DNA of 27,080 nt. Origin: a virus. The stretch covers positions 1 through 27,080 of IMG/VR virus record IMGVR_UViG_3300010151_002808. The stretch is one strand, 5' to 3'. The notes under the pieces were generated by a model that saw nothing but the letters and a program-made list of their open reading frames with translations, did no database searches and was not told the origin of the DNA. A program made the position numbers and the translations under genes. Numbering within the stretch: the stretch's first letter is position 1; every line of letters begins with the position of its first letter. Of the stretch, positions 10,601 through 17,249 are shown one piece after another.

Positions 10601-10677
10601 TGTTCATCAAGATCTTGTTCATCAAATTGAGGATCTTCAATTAATATTTGCCAAGGTTTTGGATTTTGCATTGTCAT
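7615..10677 (-). CDS. Large coiled-coil structural protein with 11-residue repeats
   Basis: A 1020-aa protein. Residues 1-260 are rich in Asn, Gln, Pro, Tyr and Gly and look disordered. Residues 530-694 are fifteen consecutive 11-residue units with Ile or Val at position 5 in every unit and often Ala at position 6. Residues 776-852 hold a second run of about seven 11-residue units rich in Ala, Gln, Arg and Glu. The last ~120 residues look globular. Such hendecad repeats form long helices or right-handed coiled coils. The gene overlaps the upstream 76-aa gene by 4 nt and uses an AGGAGG site in that gene's end. Lying between portal and the giant gene, it is probably a virion (internal or tail) component; no family was recognised. 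Confidence 0.6.
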   Translation of the reverse strand: MTMQNPKPWQILIEDPQFDEQDLDEQGNPRQIGSRTQYTTSYGLDEQDALNRYNEMYPSASPSRKISVVGVDPSFEEMMRTNTSSPNNPYFSNYNYANQYYGQQNPYAMPFLANTGNIDVNRQRGNPTPFSAELGQQPTFANMMQGMNRLAPPPSTARSVNADLAGFQLPTSYDAQIPFQPQQYQGGQNVVQGDTSYMDPYKLVSSQPNMDPRSWMPLGQGIDDMFPMFGPPAGGGADWGIEQDYSEEDIANLQERDRQNRAANPGRDKAGYYDTMTYEQQEQYDNELREARDKLGSLVQLNPWRTGLNWVGEGLSRAGRGQPTFQQDYLLQELSKVGITPEQYYSDDIDLLNQLIENKGSDLSMAGAQINPVTGQPDYRDRVMAEERYSELTRDEQEIETAATEDQSLVSQTQRQITPGMFNEAMQAIKTIQGGGQAVLPKNIVEAGMSDATGNSMPAVLLRQFYDAQARTSPFEQAQLERLEGMDQATKIDIPVAEIQGRLDQIGMEQESANYRSQIGFASDQMQMASSERINNSQLRSSEMIAQATNQSREYVAEVSANASRDVAQINGLSSQQVALINTRSAAEVAEITGMTQRDVERIKGEIQENIAVATNSSKEFIARLQSEAQLEVAQTQKESAYQVSTINNMSAEKIAGASNLTQLDVIEMQTEAQTTIANANNTSAETIAMLIYSDDATALRASELTDLKDIEKIRNDYNVALAQLTGTDAQLVAGINTGSAQTLQTAQIEYEKAKYEYEIAEAAKAEVLLATERQTIRTEQAQAATTARTQALADAATLRTQQLADIQAQYERSDQLLTAQQDREDDLREAEETYQASLRTAEQTYQNLVREDIQTFEGQQATGAQGAQMDLETLRVLGGYANPQELQAAQLELQRGGLSEEENSNLQALLARGGLTAQERLAEIQSETRSSEMNSLLALLSNPQALGAFVTILSGEMPFESVPTMGQLTDMTPGRLEYLQGALSALGIDPQTFIRMAQDVTPQAFQETGPFGQLSAMIA
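8122..8352 (-). repeat. Second run of about seven 11-residue protein repeats
   Basis: Codes for residues 776-852 of the 1020-aa protein. In-phase 11-mers include TARTQALADAA, TLRTQQLADIQ, AEETYQASLRT and AEQTYQNLVRE. It is more polar and charged than the first run and lacks the fixed Ile/Val at position 5, so it is probably a solvent-exposed helix or heteromeric coiled coil. Confidence 0.6.
8596..9090 (-). repeat. 15 tandem 11-residue (hendecad) protein repeats
   Basis: Codes for residues 530-694 of the 1020-aa protein. Units include SREYVAEVSAN, ASRDVAQINGL, SSQQVALINTR, SAAEVAEITGM and SKEFIARLQSE. Position 5 is Ile or Val in 15 of 15 units with no insertion or deletion. The units have diverged, so this is a protein-level repeat and not a recent DNA duplication. 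Confidence 0.85.
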
Positions 10678-10904
10678 AATGGCCTCCTAAATGGTGTGTC
10701 TGGCTCACCTACATGATAAGGTCTATTGGGGTCTCTTGTTTTTTTAACTGGTCTTGTTGAATTAGGATCAGGAACACTTAATCCACCCATGCTATCGTTA
10801 ATATTTTTAAAAGCTGTTTCGATCATTTCGAAATATCTTACAAAGCCAGCTTCTATTGGCTTTAATCCCTTTAATGTCTTTTTTGTATTATCTGTGTACG
10901 CCAT
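10674..10904 (-). CDS. Small hypothetical protein between portal and coiled-coil gene
   Basis: A 76-aa protein that I do not recognise. The first half is predicted helical, with a segment around residues 14-36 rich in Phe, Ile, Met and Lys. The second half is rich in Pro, Arg and Asp and probably extended. The start is one base after the portal stop, with AGGA inside the end of the portal gene as ribosome site. Its stop overlaps the next start by 4 nt. Tight coupling on both sides in a structural operon suggests a virion assembly role, for example a minor head protein, but nothing in the sequence proves it. Confidence 0.7.
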   Translation of the reverse strand: MAYTDNTKKTLKGLKPIEAGFVRYFEMIETAFKNINDSMGGLSVPDPNSTRPVKKTRDPNRPYHVGEPDTPFRRPL

Positions 10905-10905
10905 T

Positions 10906-12825
10906 TTATCCTAACCCTGGTGGCATATCTCCACCCATAGTTGGTTGAGGTCCTCTTCTAGGACCTGCAATTTGTGCTCCAATTTGATTCATTTCATCTA
11001 CGCTTCCAGGCATTACTGGTCTTACTGGTCCACTACCGACTCCTGCCTGGTTTCCTTGTGCAAAGTTACCAGCATTAGGTAATTGCATAGCACCTTGCGT
11101 ATTCATTATATTCTGAGCAATTTCTGCAGGATCAAAGCCAGCTTCTGCTCCACCTTGAGCTGCCTGAACTGCTTGCTGTAATATTGGAAGGCTTTGTGCA
11201 GCCAACATGCTAAAGGCCTGTTGTATCTGTGGAAGGTTAAAGAAGTCTTCTGCGATTCTGTTACCAACAACCTCTAGTGGGTTTGACACGCCTGCCTTGC
11301 GTAGGGCAGTAGTCCAGTCTACAAATCCAGTTCTCCATGTATCTCTCCACAATGACAATTTTCGTTCTTGTTCTTCAGGACTTGTAGATGTTAAACGAAC
11401 TGTGGAAACATAATGGCCTCTAATATCAGCAGGTTTGATCTTGGCGTCAATAGAACCCGCCTCTGTGTTACCAAATACGGTAACTGTATCTCCTATTACA
11501 TTTTCTACAATCCTAAGCACAATTTCGTTTGCTTCCTGTAATCCACGTTCAGTTGCATCAACTACAGCACCGAAGTTTAAACTTGCGATACCTGCTAATA
11601 CTGCAGTGTGATATCCAGATGCAGCTCCTTGAGGCCTTTCACCTCTAGCTACTGCTGGAACTGTATTTGCCTCGATTGCTCTTTCCAATGTACCCATTGC
11701 CTGAAGAATACTTTGAGGGGCTTCACTTACTGTTTGTGGCTCTACCTCAACATTTGGCGGAACATAGTTTCTAGCACCAGGTTCCTGTGAAAATTCCTGC
11801 ATGACTTCTTCCGTCATACCTCTTGGTCCTTTGAAATTCAATGAAGACCAAGCGTTCCTAGATACAATATCTAAGTATTGTGATGCTAGTCTTGATTCTG
11901 CTCTAATCATTCCAAAGTTACCAGCACCTATGCCTCTGTATAAATGTTCAGGTTTACTTCCGATTGTTTTTATTCCTGTTTGAGGATGGAATATGATCCA
12001 TGGGATTCTTCCATATGCATGACGCCTAGGCTCCATTGCCCACACACCATTCGCTAAATAACCTACATGCGTAGATGTCCATACTTCTGCGAAATCACAT
12101 TTTCCATCTTTAGTTTCACCTTGGAAATCAGGGAAATGAGCCATTATCCATTCAGAATCAATCTCAGTATTACGTATAATCCATCGTGGGTGTGTACTTG
12201 CTAAATCCCATACACATTCTTGTGGGTTTACTACTTCTGAAATAATTGGAAACTTAAACTTTCTATTTTCTGTAATCTCTTTGACTTGTCTTTCGTATTC
12301 AGACATATCGCCACCTTCTTCAGGTGGTTCAGGCATTTCTCCCCATTGATGTCCAGCAAACTCAAACTTAACCAAAGATACTCCATATAATCCTTGATGT
12401 TTTACAATTTCTCTTTTTACAGGAGTGTTTTGTTCAAGCATGTGATGTGCACCATTTAAAAACTTTTCAAGTAATTCTGCTCTAGCTGTAGCTCTTGGGC
12501 CAGGTGGAGGCACATCAATATCCATAAACCTAGGGGAGGCGTGGGCTACCAATGTATCAATGATGGAATGGAATGTTCCTAAGTTTACCTTAGTTCCGCC
12601 TAGAGGGACGGAAAAATCGAACTCCCCTAGATAAAATTCATCAGCTTCTGAGCAATTATCGTAAAATTTTGCAAAAAAATCTGCAGCACCACCTTTAGAT
12701 AATTGTGTTTTTACCCACGCTTCACTAAGCGTAGGTTCGTTTAAAGGTGGCGAAGATAGCAAATCGACAGTTTCTTCATGGGCCGATTCTGCTTCGCCTG
12801 TATTTACTCTATAGCTGTTAACCAT
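10906..12825 (-). CDS. Portal protein (head-tail connector)
   Basis: A 639-aa protein directly downstream of terL. Its length, Trp- and Pro-rich mixed alpha/beta middle (residues about 70-330), long helical part, and disordered Gln/Gly/Pro-rich C-terminus (from about 545) match large portal proteins of short-tailed phages. Portals form a dodecameric ring at one capsid vertex; terminase docks there and DNA passes through it. I see no discrete motif, so the call rests on size, composition and position between terL and head genes. The ATG follows the terL stop by a single base and has no clear Shine-Dalgarno, so translation probably depends on termination-reinitiation from terL. Confidence 0.75.
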   Translation of the reverse strand: MVNSYRVNTGEAESAHEETVDLLSSPPLNEPTLSEAWVKTQLSKGGAADFFAKFYDNCSEADEFYLGEFDFSVPLGGTKVNLGTFHSIIDTLVAHASPRFMDIDVPPPGPRATARAELLEKFLNGAHHMLEQNTPVKREIVKHQGLYGVSLVKFEFAGHQWGEMPEPPEEGGDMSEYERQVKEITENRKFKFPIISEVVNPQECVWDLASTHPRWIIRNTEIDSEWIMAHFPDFQGETKDGKCDFAEVWTSTHVGYLANGVWAMEPRRHAYGRIPWIIFHPQTGIKTIGSKPEHLYRGIGAGNFGMIRAESRLASQYLDIVSRNAWSSLNFKGPRGMTEEVMQEFSQEPGARNYVPPNVEVEPQTVSEAPQSILQAMGTLERAIEANTVPAVARGERPQGAASGYHTAVLAGIASLNFGAVVDATERGLQEANEIVLRIVENVIGDTVTVFGNTEAGSIDAKIKPADIRGHYVSTVRLTSTSPEEQERKLSLWRDTWRTGFVDWTTALRKAGVSNPLEVVGNRIAEDFFNLPQIQQAFSMLAAQSLPILQQAVQAAQGGAEAGFDPAEIAQNIMNTQGAMQLPNAGNFAQGNQAGVGSGPVRPVMPGSVDEMNQIGAQIAGPRRGPQPTMGGDMPPGLG

Positions 12826-12826
12826 A

Positions 12827-14389
12827 TCAGTCTAATGCGTCCATTAATATAGATTCTTGCTCTGTGCTAATCTCTACCACTTCTCGTAGTTCTTTTAGCT
12901 GTTTTGCTTTTCTTTGTCTTTTCATGCGGGCTATTCGCCCTTCTGTATAAGATACACCATTTTGAGTCAATGGTGCAACAGTTTTAATTGTAAAGACTGG
13001 TTCATATCCTTCTTCCATAGCTTCTGGAGGATCACAGGCCATTAGTGCTAGCACCTCGGCGTCCACCCAGTCATCATGCTGTGTGTTAGGGTGGGTAAAA
13101 CTATAGGTCAAGCCATTTTGTTTTACCTCAATCGAGTCTAGTTCGTTCTGCAATTTAGTCCATTCTGGAGGAAAAGTCGTTGTTCCATTTTGCAGAGCTA
13201 CAGCATAATTAAGGAATAGCTGATACTTGGTTTGAGGAGTGAACTTCTTGCCAATCACAGGGACGCCGAGATTTAACAATTCGTCAAATAATACATCACC
13301 ACCCATACCTGATGAGTCCATCATTACTGACTCACAACCCCATTTTTTAATCTCAGACACCAAGGTTTCCTTCTGTAATACCCAGTCAGTTTTAAGCATT
13401 TCATAAGAATAAACTGATTCTCTGGTAATTCTGTTCTTAATTATCAATACAGTAGGGTCAACCTGTTTTCCAAGGTCAAGACCTGCTACGTACTTATGTC
13501 CGTCAGTGGGGCGAGACAAGGAAGCACCTACAGCAGCATCTTCAATCTTTTTAAAGAATCCACCACCTACATCTGGCTGTTTAGCTAAAACCATCCTTTC
13601 CCATATCCACTCAGTAGTAGTTTCTTTTTGTTTATATATATTTTCTTTTTGCTGGTCAGTTAGATACATATTGTCAAAACTTGTAGCTGTGACTGCAAGA
13701 TTTTGGAGGGAAGGGTTGTTTTCTGCATATTTAAATTGCCTAGAAAACCAGTGTGATCTTGAAATAGGGGGGATACCTTCTGCAAATATTCTACCCATAC
13801 GACCAGGTGACTCAGTTACCCATTCCACCTTGTCCCACGCTATTTGTTTGACGTCCTGAGATTCTGCAATATGCAAAAAATCAAGACCCACAGTTTGTAG
13901 TGTTTCAGGGTTATCTGCGGATCGTAACTCCCAAAGCACACTCTTGCGGACAGTATCGGATGAGAAAACCCCGTTGGGCTGCCTCACTTCTAATTCTACA
14001 TAATATTCATCTTCATGCCAACATGATCCACGACCACCTGCCCTTGAATAATCTTTCCACATGTATCTAGGTATATAGGCTTTCATCTCATTCCACACCT
14101 GTCTCATCTGTGCCTTGGTCGGGGCAACAGTCCATATGTGAATATCAGGGACTAGGGTATCTGTTACATCATTGCCATTAACAATAAATTTGGTTTTGCT
14201 TGCTTCAAGTATAGTACTTATGGCCTCTTGAATAGCTGCTCTTCCCTTGCCTGCTCTTCGTCCTGCCCACACCCATTTACGCTTGGCTTGGTTTCTGTGT
14301 AAAGCATCTTGCCATGGAGATGGCGTATACTTAGGGACAGGTCTAACTAGAGCCTGTTTCCTTGGTTTCAGCGTTCTCTTTCTTGCCAT
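12827..14389 (-). CDS. terL: Terminase large subunit (packaging ATPase and nuclease)
   Basis: A 520-aa TerL, the motor that cuts concatemeric DNA and pumps it through the portal. The N-terminal ATPase has a Walker A-like loop at residues 43-49 (GRRAGKG) and a Walker B-like segment near 169-177 (LDFLHIAES, Glu176). The C-terminal RNase H-like nuclease shows three acidic clusters: Asp305 in GLDLGKQVD, Asp358 in MMDSSG, and Asp440/Asp443 in HDDWVDA. Length is normal for the family. The start is fixed by GGAGG 3 to 4 nt before the ATG, and the gene overlaps the end of the terS-like gene by 47 nt. The Walker A loop ends in Gly instead of the usual Ser/Thr, and the Walker B Asp before Glu is Ala. 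Confidence 0.93.
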   Translation of the reverse strand: MARKRTLKPRKQALVRPVPKYTPSPWQDALHRNQAKRKWVWAGRRAGKGRAAIQEAISTILEASKTKFIVNGNDVTDTLVPDIHIWTVAPTKAQMRQVWNEMKAYIPRYMWKDYSRAGGRGSCWHEDEYYVELEVRQPNGVFSSDTVRKSVLWELRSADNPETLQTVGLDFLHIAESQDVKQIAWDKVEWVTESPGRMGRIFAEGIPPISRSHWFSRQFKYAENNPSLQNLAVTATSFDNMYLTDQQKENIYKQKETTTEWIWERMVLAKQPDVGGGFFKKIEDAAVGASLSRPTDGHKYVAGLDLGKQVDPTVLIIKNRITRESVYSYEMLKTDWVLQKETLVSEIKKWGCESVMMDSSGMGGDVLFDELLNLGVPVIGKKFTPQTKYQLFLNYAVALQNGTTTFPPEWTKLQNELDSIEVKQNGLTYSFTHPNTQHDDWVDAEVLALMACDPPEAMEEGYEPVFTIKTVAPLTQNGVSYTEGRIARMKRQRKAKQLKELREVVEISTEQESILMDALD

Positions 14390-14996
14390 TTTCCTCCTCT
14401 GGATTTACATCCCTGACAAATGGTTTTAACCCTTCTTCTACTTGCTCCACCACAGACTCAGAATCTATTTTTTGTTCGTATTTGTCAAGTGCATGCTGTT
14501 TTTGACGCCTATATCTTTCGGTATCATACTCAATATTTGCGAACCATCCAGCAGAATCGACAATCTTGTGGTTAATTGGTGCTTGTCCTGCATTAGTTTC
14601 AAGGTTAATTATAGCTGAAACACTCATTTCGTTTGCGTACTGCTCAACCAGGTTAGGGTGTTTTAGATACTCACCAGTACTTTCACACTTAGGGTAGTGG
14701 CCATTGTTTTTTACAAAATCAACAATCTTTGCAAAGCTAGGCCTCTTGTTGACACGGATAAGCAAGTCGGCAGCATCCATACCCACTTCCTCTGCAATAG
14801 ACTCTAAGTCTCCATGAGTAGGCAACAATATCAATACCTTTCTAAACAACCTAGGATATGACTCCCAATGAGGTAATGCATCAAGCACACGCTTTCTTAA
14901 ACCATCAGGTGTTAGGCCTGACAATCTTTTTGATGTCTTACCCTGTGGTACCAATCTCTTTGGTTTCTGTCTATATGGATTATTGTTATCAGCCAT
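14343..14996 (-). CDS. Candidate terminase small subunit (HTH protein)
   Basis: A 217-aa protein just upstream of terL. Residues about 55-93 look like a helix-turn-helix (HGDLESIAEEVGMDAADLL, then a second helix), a hydrophobic helical middle follows, and the last 45 residues are highly charged and probably bind partners. Small terminases recognise the packaging site with an N-terminal HTH, oligomerise, and recruit TerL through the C-terminus. The size and order fit. The gene overlaps its upstream neighbour by 8 nt and terL by 47 nt, consistent with coupled expression. It could instead be another HTH regulator. Confidence 0.65.
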   Translation of the reverse strand: MADNNNPYRQKPKRLVPQGKTSKRLSGLTPDGLRKRVLDALPHWESYPRLFRKVLILLPTHGDLESIAEEVGMDAADLLIRVNKRPSFAKIVDFVKNNGHYPKCESTGEYLKHPNLVEQYANEMSVSAIINLETNAGQAPINHKIVDSAGWFANIEYDTERYRRQKQHALDKYEQKIDSESVVEQVEEGLKPFVRDVNPEEENGKKENAETKETGSS

Positions 14997-15696
14997 TTAC
15001 CATCTCTTTAAGTTCTAAATATTTTTTTGCATTTTTAAACAACAATACTGCGTTTTTTACGCTTATGCCTTCAGCCGACACAGAAGAGTTTGCTGAAAAA
15101 TAATTATCGCCGACTTCAATAATATCTCCGAACCAATCTTTTATTCTTGTTTTTCTTTTTTCTGCAAAGTGCATATGACCTGCACTAAACATTTCAGATA
15201 AAAACCAGCCGATTTCAAAACAATGTTTTCTTGCAAACTCTAAATCTTCTTCTTTGTTTTCGTAGGAATCAAAAACACGGTCTTTCTCCCAAAGGTAATC
15301 ATTGAACTTTGCTTTGTTGTTTTCGTATTCTTGTATTCGTTTTTGGAAGTTACCTAATTCAACCATTGAGTCAATTAAGTAAGCTTGGCTAACATAGAGT
15401 GGTAGTTTGCTTATTGCATGTTTAACATTATCGTAAAAACCAAACCATTCACCATTGCCTCTGTGTTCTTCAAAGTGTTTGTGCCAGTGCGACTCACTCC
15501 CAAACATGTAGCCTAAAAGATATATTTTGTCAGGGTTGCCTGTTTGACAACTTTTTAATCTACTTACAACAGCATCTTCATTGTCCCTAGACTTTATGTC
15601 TTGGTCTTTAGCTGTAACCTTGCCAATCTTTACGTGATGATTGCTGTAAAGAAAGTAAACTATTTCATTTATATCCGTAGACTCCATGTAGGGCAT
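14989..15696 (-). CDS. GIY-YIG superfamily protein of the MUG113/T5orf172 type
   Basis: A 235-aa protein whose first ~85 residues carry the T5orf172/MUG113 pattern: VYFL (13-16), VKIGK (22-26), RLKSCQTGNP (46-55), Glu68, then a His-rich stretch to GEWF (82-85). GIY-YIG enzymes cut DNA with a Tyr/Arg/Glu centre; Tyr14, Arg46 and Glu68 are the candidates, while the second Tyr of the name motif is replaced by Lys. The remaining 150 residues are helical and unrecognised. It is the first gene of the minus-strand operon, directly before terS. It could be a free-standing homing nuclease, or help packaging as HNH proteins near terminases do; both are inference. The nearest AGGAG lies 17 nt before the first ATG, so the start is uncertain. 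Confidence 0.8.
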   Translation of the reverse strand: MPYMESTDINEIVYFLYSNHHVKIGKVTAKDQDIKSRDNEDAVVSRLKSCQTGNPDKIYLLGYMFGSESHWHKHFEEHRGNGEWFGFYDNVKHAISKLPLYVSQAYLIDSMVELGNFQKRIQEYENNKAKFNDYLWEKDRVFDSYENKEEDLEFARKHCFEIGWFLSEMFSAGHMHFAEKRKTRIKDWFGDIIEVGDNYFSANSSVSAEGISVKNAVLLFKNAKKYLELKEMVNG

Positions 15697-15749
15697 AATA
15701 ACGCACTTTTAAGCTCCTAGTCAAGAGAGGGGAGAAACCCTTTCTTTTG

Positions 15750-15766
15750 GATATACGTAGTATATC
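15750..15766. promoter_or_regulatory. AT-rich palindrome close to the leftward operon start
   Basis: Perfect arms GATATAC and GTATATC separated by GTA, 54 bp before the GIY-YIG gene start. On the minus strand it contains TATACT, a possible -10 element, but no matching -35 is evident. It could be an operator, a promoter core, or both. Confidence 0.4.
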
Positions 15767-15887
15767 TTTTCTTTAGGAAGAAGAGAGAGTAGTACTTTAG
15801 AACTCTTACTAACGCACTACGCGGGCACACATGAACACCCTTATAGTTCCCTACATTCAGGATAGATAGAAAGTACTCAGCACTCTG

Positions 15888-15905
15888 AGAACCACCATTG
15901 GTTCT
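15888..15905. repeat. Inverted repeat with AGAACCA arms
   Basis: Perfect 7-bp arms AGAACCA and TGGTTCT around a 4-nt CCAT loop. The AGAAC half-site also appears at 15799-15803, in the long inverted repeat at 17523-17579 and in the phased repeats at 25685-25740. Confidence 0.5.
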
Positions 15906-15970
15906 ACAAGGGGGGTAAGACGACCATCGGCGTACAGCATTTAGCATCAATCCGCCCTAGCATCATCGGT

Positions 15971-16041
15971 GTAGCTCTCTTAGGTTCTGCCAAACCTAAA
16001 CTACTCTTCGGTAGATCAGAAGATCACAGCCTGATCTATCG
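15971..16041. repeat. Two adjacent hairpins in the divergent region
   Basis: First hairpin: TTAGGTT (15980-15986) pairs with AACCTAA (15993-15999) over a 6-nt loop, flanked by GTAG/CTAC. Second: CGGTAGATCAG (16009-16019) pairs with CTGATCTATCG (16031-16041), 11 bp with one G-U. No T-run follows either stem on either strand, so they are not simple terminators. A structured leader RNA for the leftward transcript or protein-binding sites are possible. Confidence 0.5.
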
Positions 16042-16097
16042 ACAAGCAACCCAGACTCCGCATATCCCGTACATTTTTTTTCAGGAGCCAAGTTCCA

Positions 16098-16117
16098 CCC
16101 CTGATCGTTGTCAGGGG
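16098..16117. repeat. GC-rich perfect hairpin
   Basis: CCCCTGA and TCAGGGG arms (7 bp) with a 6-nt loop. No U-tract follows on either strand. The minus-strand 11-mer ATCCCCTGACA (16109-16119) recurs in the opposite orientation at 16305-16315, making a pair of inverted sites about 190 bp apart. Confidence 0.5.
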
Positions 16118-16278
16118 ATTTGAAAACATTTTATTTTATAAGCAAATAAAAGTATTCCAAATCTTGGATAACATATAGAAAAAATGTACTCCATTCTCAT
16201 TCTCTCTCTCTTATGTCCGCATTTTATTACAAAGGGGACTGTCAACCGAAGTGGCCAGATTCTATTTCTCCTGCAGGT

Positions 16279-16300
16279 AAATTCGCTATAGTGCGAATTT
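16279..16300. promoter_or_regulatory. Perfect 22-bp palindrome, candidate operator
   Basis: Arms AAATTCGC (16279-16286) and GCGAATTT (16293-16300) around TATAGT. It is about 195 bp before the first rightward gene. The symmetry and 6-bp spacing suit a dimeric regulator. The CTATAG core faintly recalls single-subunit RNA polymerase promoters, but no such polymerase is encoded in the window. Confidence 0.5.
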
Positions 16301-16304
16301 CAAG

Positions 16305-16371
16305 ATCCCCTGACAGGTGGAAATGAACTGCCAGCTAGGTGGAAGTGTCCTGAGCTGGTGACAGGTTTTTT
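16305..16371 (+). promoter_or_regulatory. Repeat-rich site with hairpin and T6 run (possible leader terminator)
   Basis: Contains ATCCCCTGACA (16305-16315), two copies of TGACAGGT (16311-16318 and 16359-16366), and two related 16-mers starting AGGTGGAA (16315-16330 and 16337-16352, 22 bp apart). CCAGCT (16331-16336) can pair with AGCTGG (16353-16358), followed by TGACAGG and six T (16366-16371). It could be an attenuator ahead of the first rightward gene or a cluster of direct-repeat binding sites. Confidence 0.4.
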
Positions 16372-16494
16372 ACACCGCATTAATGGGTTATCAGCCGATT
16401 AAAAGGTAGGGTGCTAAAAAACTTGTAATAAAAGGACAGTCATAAGTGAGCGATTTGCCGCTTAGAAAGAAATAGTAAGTGAAAGGAACTTATT

Positions 16495-16977
16495 ATGAAT
16501 ACAATAAACAACTTATACAAACAGGGTTTCAGACCATCAGACACTTTAGGTGATTTGGTTGAGACTGAAGGTTTAATAGCACCAGCGATAGATAATGTCG
16601 ACACTGGTTTGTCTGGTTCAGGCAATAGACCTTCAGGAAAGGCTTTATTGGAAATTACTAATCCAATGAATGCCAGATTACAGCCATTGACTAATCCAGT
16701 GAGCTTGGTCTGTGATAGGGAGTCACAAAAGAAAGGAATTCAGACTTCAGTTAATGCTATGGCTGTAATTCTAATTCAGAACCCTAAGACTGAAAAATTG
16801 CATGTTGCAAGTGCTGTTTACTCAAATGATACTGTTGCTAAGACAGTTTTCACAAGGGCAGACTATGGTATAAAGCAATTTCAGTCTTATCTAAGTTATT
16901 GGCGAACACCGATAACTTGGAGTTTTGGGGCTGAATTTGTGATGCCTGAAGTAAACAAGATTGGTCAGGGTAACTAG
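16495..16977 (+). CDS. Hypothetical protein, first gene of the rightward side
   Basis: A 160-aa soluble protein that I do not recognise. There is no signal peptide, transmembrane segment or zinc motif. The N-terminal 50 residues are Gly/Asn/Ser-rich; a mixed alpha/beta part follows with hydrophobic strands around residues 84-96 and 100-108 and a Trp/Tyr/Phe-rich end. AAGGA lies about 8 nt before the ATG. It is alone, apart from two tiny coupled ORFs, between the divergent control region and a strong terminator, so it is probably regulated separately from the genes further right. Being next to the divergent region would suit an early host-takeover or regulatory protein, but no DNA-binding motif is visible. 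Confidence 0.8.
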   Translation: MNTINNLYKQGFRPSDTLGDLVETEGLIAPAIDNVDTGLSGSGNRPSGKALLEITNPMNARLQPLTNPVSLVCDRESQKKGIQTSVNAMAVILIQNPKTEKLHVASAVYSNDTVAKTVFTRADYGIKQFQSYLSYWRTPITWSFGAEFVMPEVNKIGQGN

Positions 16978-17063
16978 TGGATTATAAAGAACATTGGAGA
17001 TTATTAACTGTTGCGTGGTTAAGCATAGCCTTAAGACGTAAGAAAGGAATAACTAATGGATAG
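16977..17063 (+). CDS. Possible 28-aa coupled small ORF (GTG start)
   Basis: A GTG overlaps the last base of the previous gene's TAG stop (TAGTG), opening a 28-codon frame with a short hydrophobic centre (LLTVAWLSIAL) and a basic end (RRKKG). Stop-start overlap can allow reinitiation. Its stop overlaps the start region of the next tiny ORF. It has no independent ribosome site and could be spurious. Confidence 0.3.
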   Translation: MDYKEHWRLLTVAWLSIALRRKKGITNG

Positions 17064-17136
17064 TATAAAACCATGGACTGAACAAGATGATTTGGATCAT
17101 ATAGTTTCAGATTTTCTGTCGGGGGAGCTTAGGTAA
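17056..17136 (+). CDS. Possible 26-aa small ORF before the terminator
   Basis: The ATG at 17056 is preceded by AAAGGA 7 nt away, better than chance. It encodes a 26-aa acidic peptide beginning MDSIKPWTEQDD, of unknown function. It overlaps the end of the 28-aa frame by 8 nt and ends 13 bp before a strong terminator, so it would be the last gene of this short transcript. Confidence 0.4.
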   Translation: MDSIKPWTEQDDLDHIVSDFLSGELR

Positions 17137-17149
17137 GTAAGTAAGTGTA

Positions 17150-17185
17150 GGGAGATCAGCTATTTAAGCTGATCTCCCTTTTTTT
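17150..17185 (+). terminator. Rho-independent terminator
   Basis: Perfect 11-bp stem, GGGAGATCAGC (17150-17160) with GCTGATCTCCC (17168-17178), 7-nt loop, followed directly by seven T (17179-17185). It closes the 160-aa gene transcript. Confidence 0.93.
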
Positions 17186-17205
17186 GATCGTTACACCGCT
17201 CAAAT

Positions 17206-17229
17206 ATATAACAGCCACAGCTGTTATAT
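17206..17229. promoter_or_regulatory. Perfect palindrome, candidate operator 1
   Basis: Arms ATATAACAGC and GCTGTTATAT separated by CACA. It lies 20 bp after the terminator, in a non-coding stretch upstream of the second rightward operon. Confidence 0.5.
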
Positions 17230-17249
17230 CCCCCTTGTAGAACCTCATA

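Larger units (their letters stand above)
15697..16494. promoter_or_regulatory. Divergent intergenic control region
   Basis: About 800 bp between the leftward packaging operon and the first rightward gene, so it must hold promoters for both directions. I find no convincing consensus -35/-10 pair, which would fit phage-modified or activator-dependent promoters. It contains many inverted repeats, listed separately, and an AGTACTTT/AAAGTACT pair at 15791-15798 and 15870-15877. A weak 76-codon minus-strand frame (15717-15947) lies inside, and I do not call it a gene. No tRNA fold was found. Confidence 0.7.

Noticed and set aside
15717-15947. Minus-strand 76-codon frame (ATG at 15947) in the divergent region
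   Set aside because: It has no good ribosome site, the composition is unlike its neighbours, it runs across several perfect inverted repeats, and it ends at the ribosome-site region of the GIY-YIG gene. I treat it as chance.
16279-16300. T7-type phage RNA polymerase promoter
   Set aside because: Only the CTATAG core is similar. The sequence is better explained as a symmetric operator, and no single-subunit RNA polymerase gene is present here.
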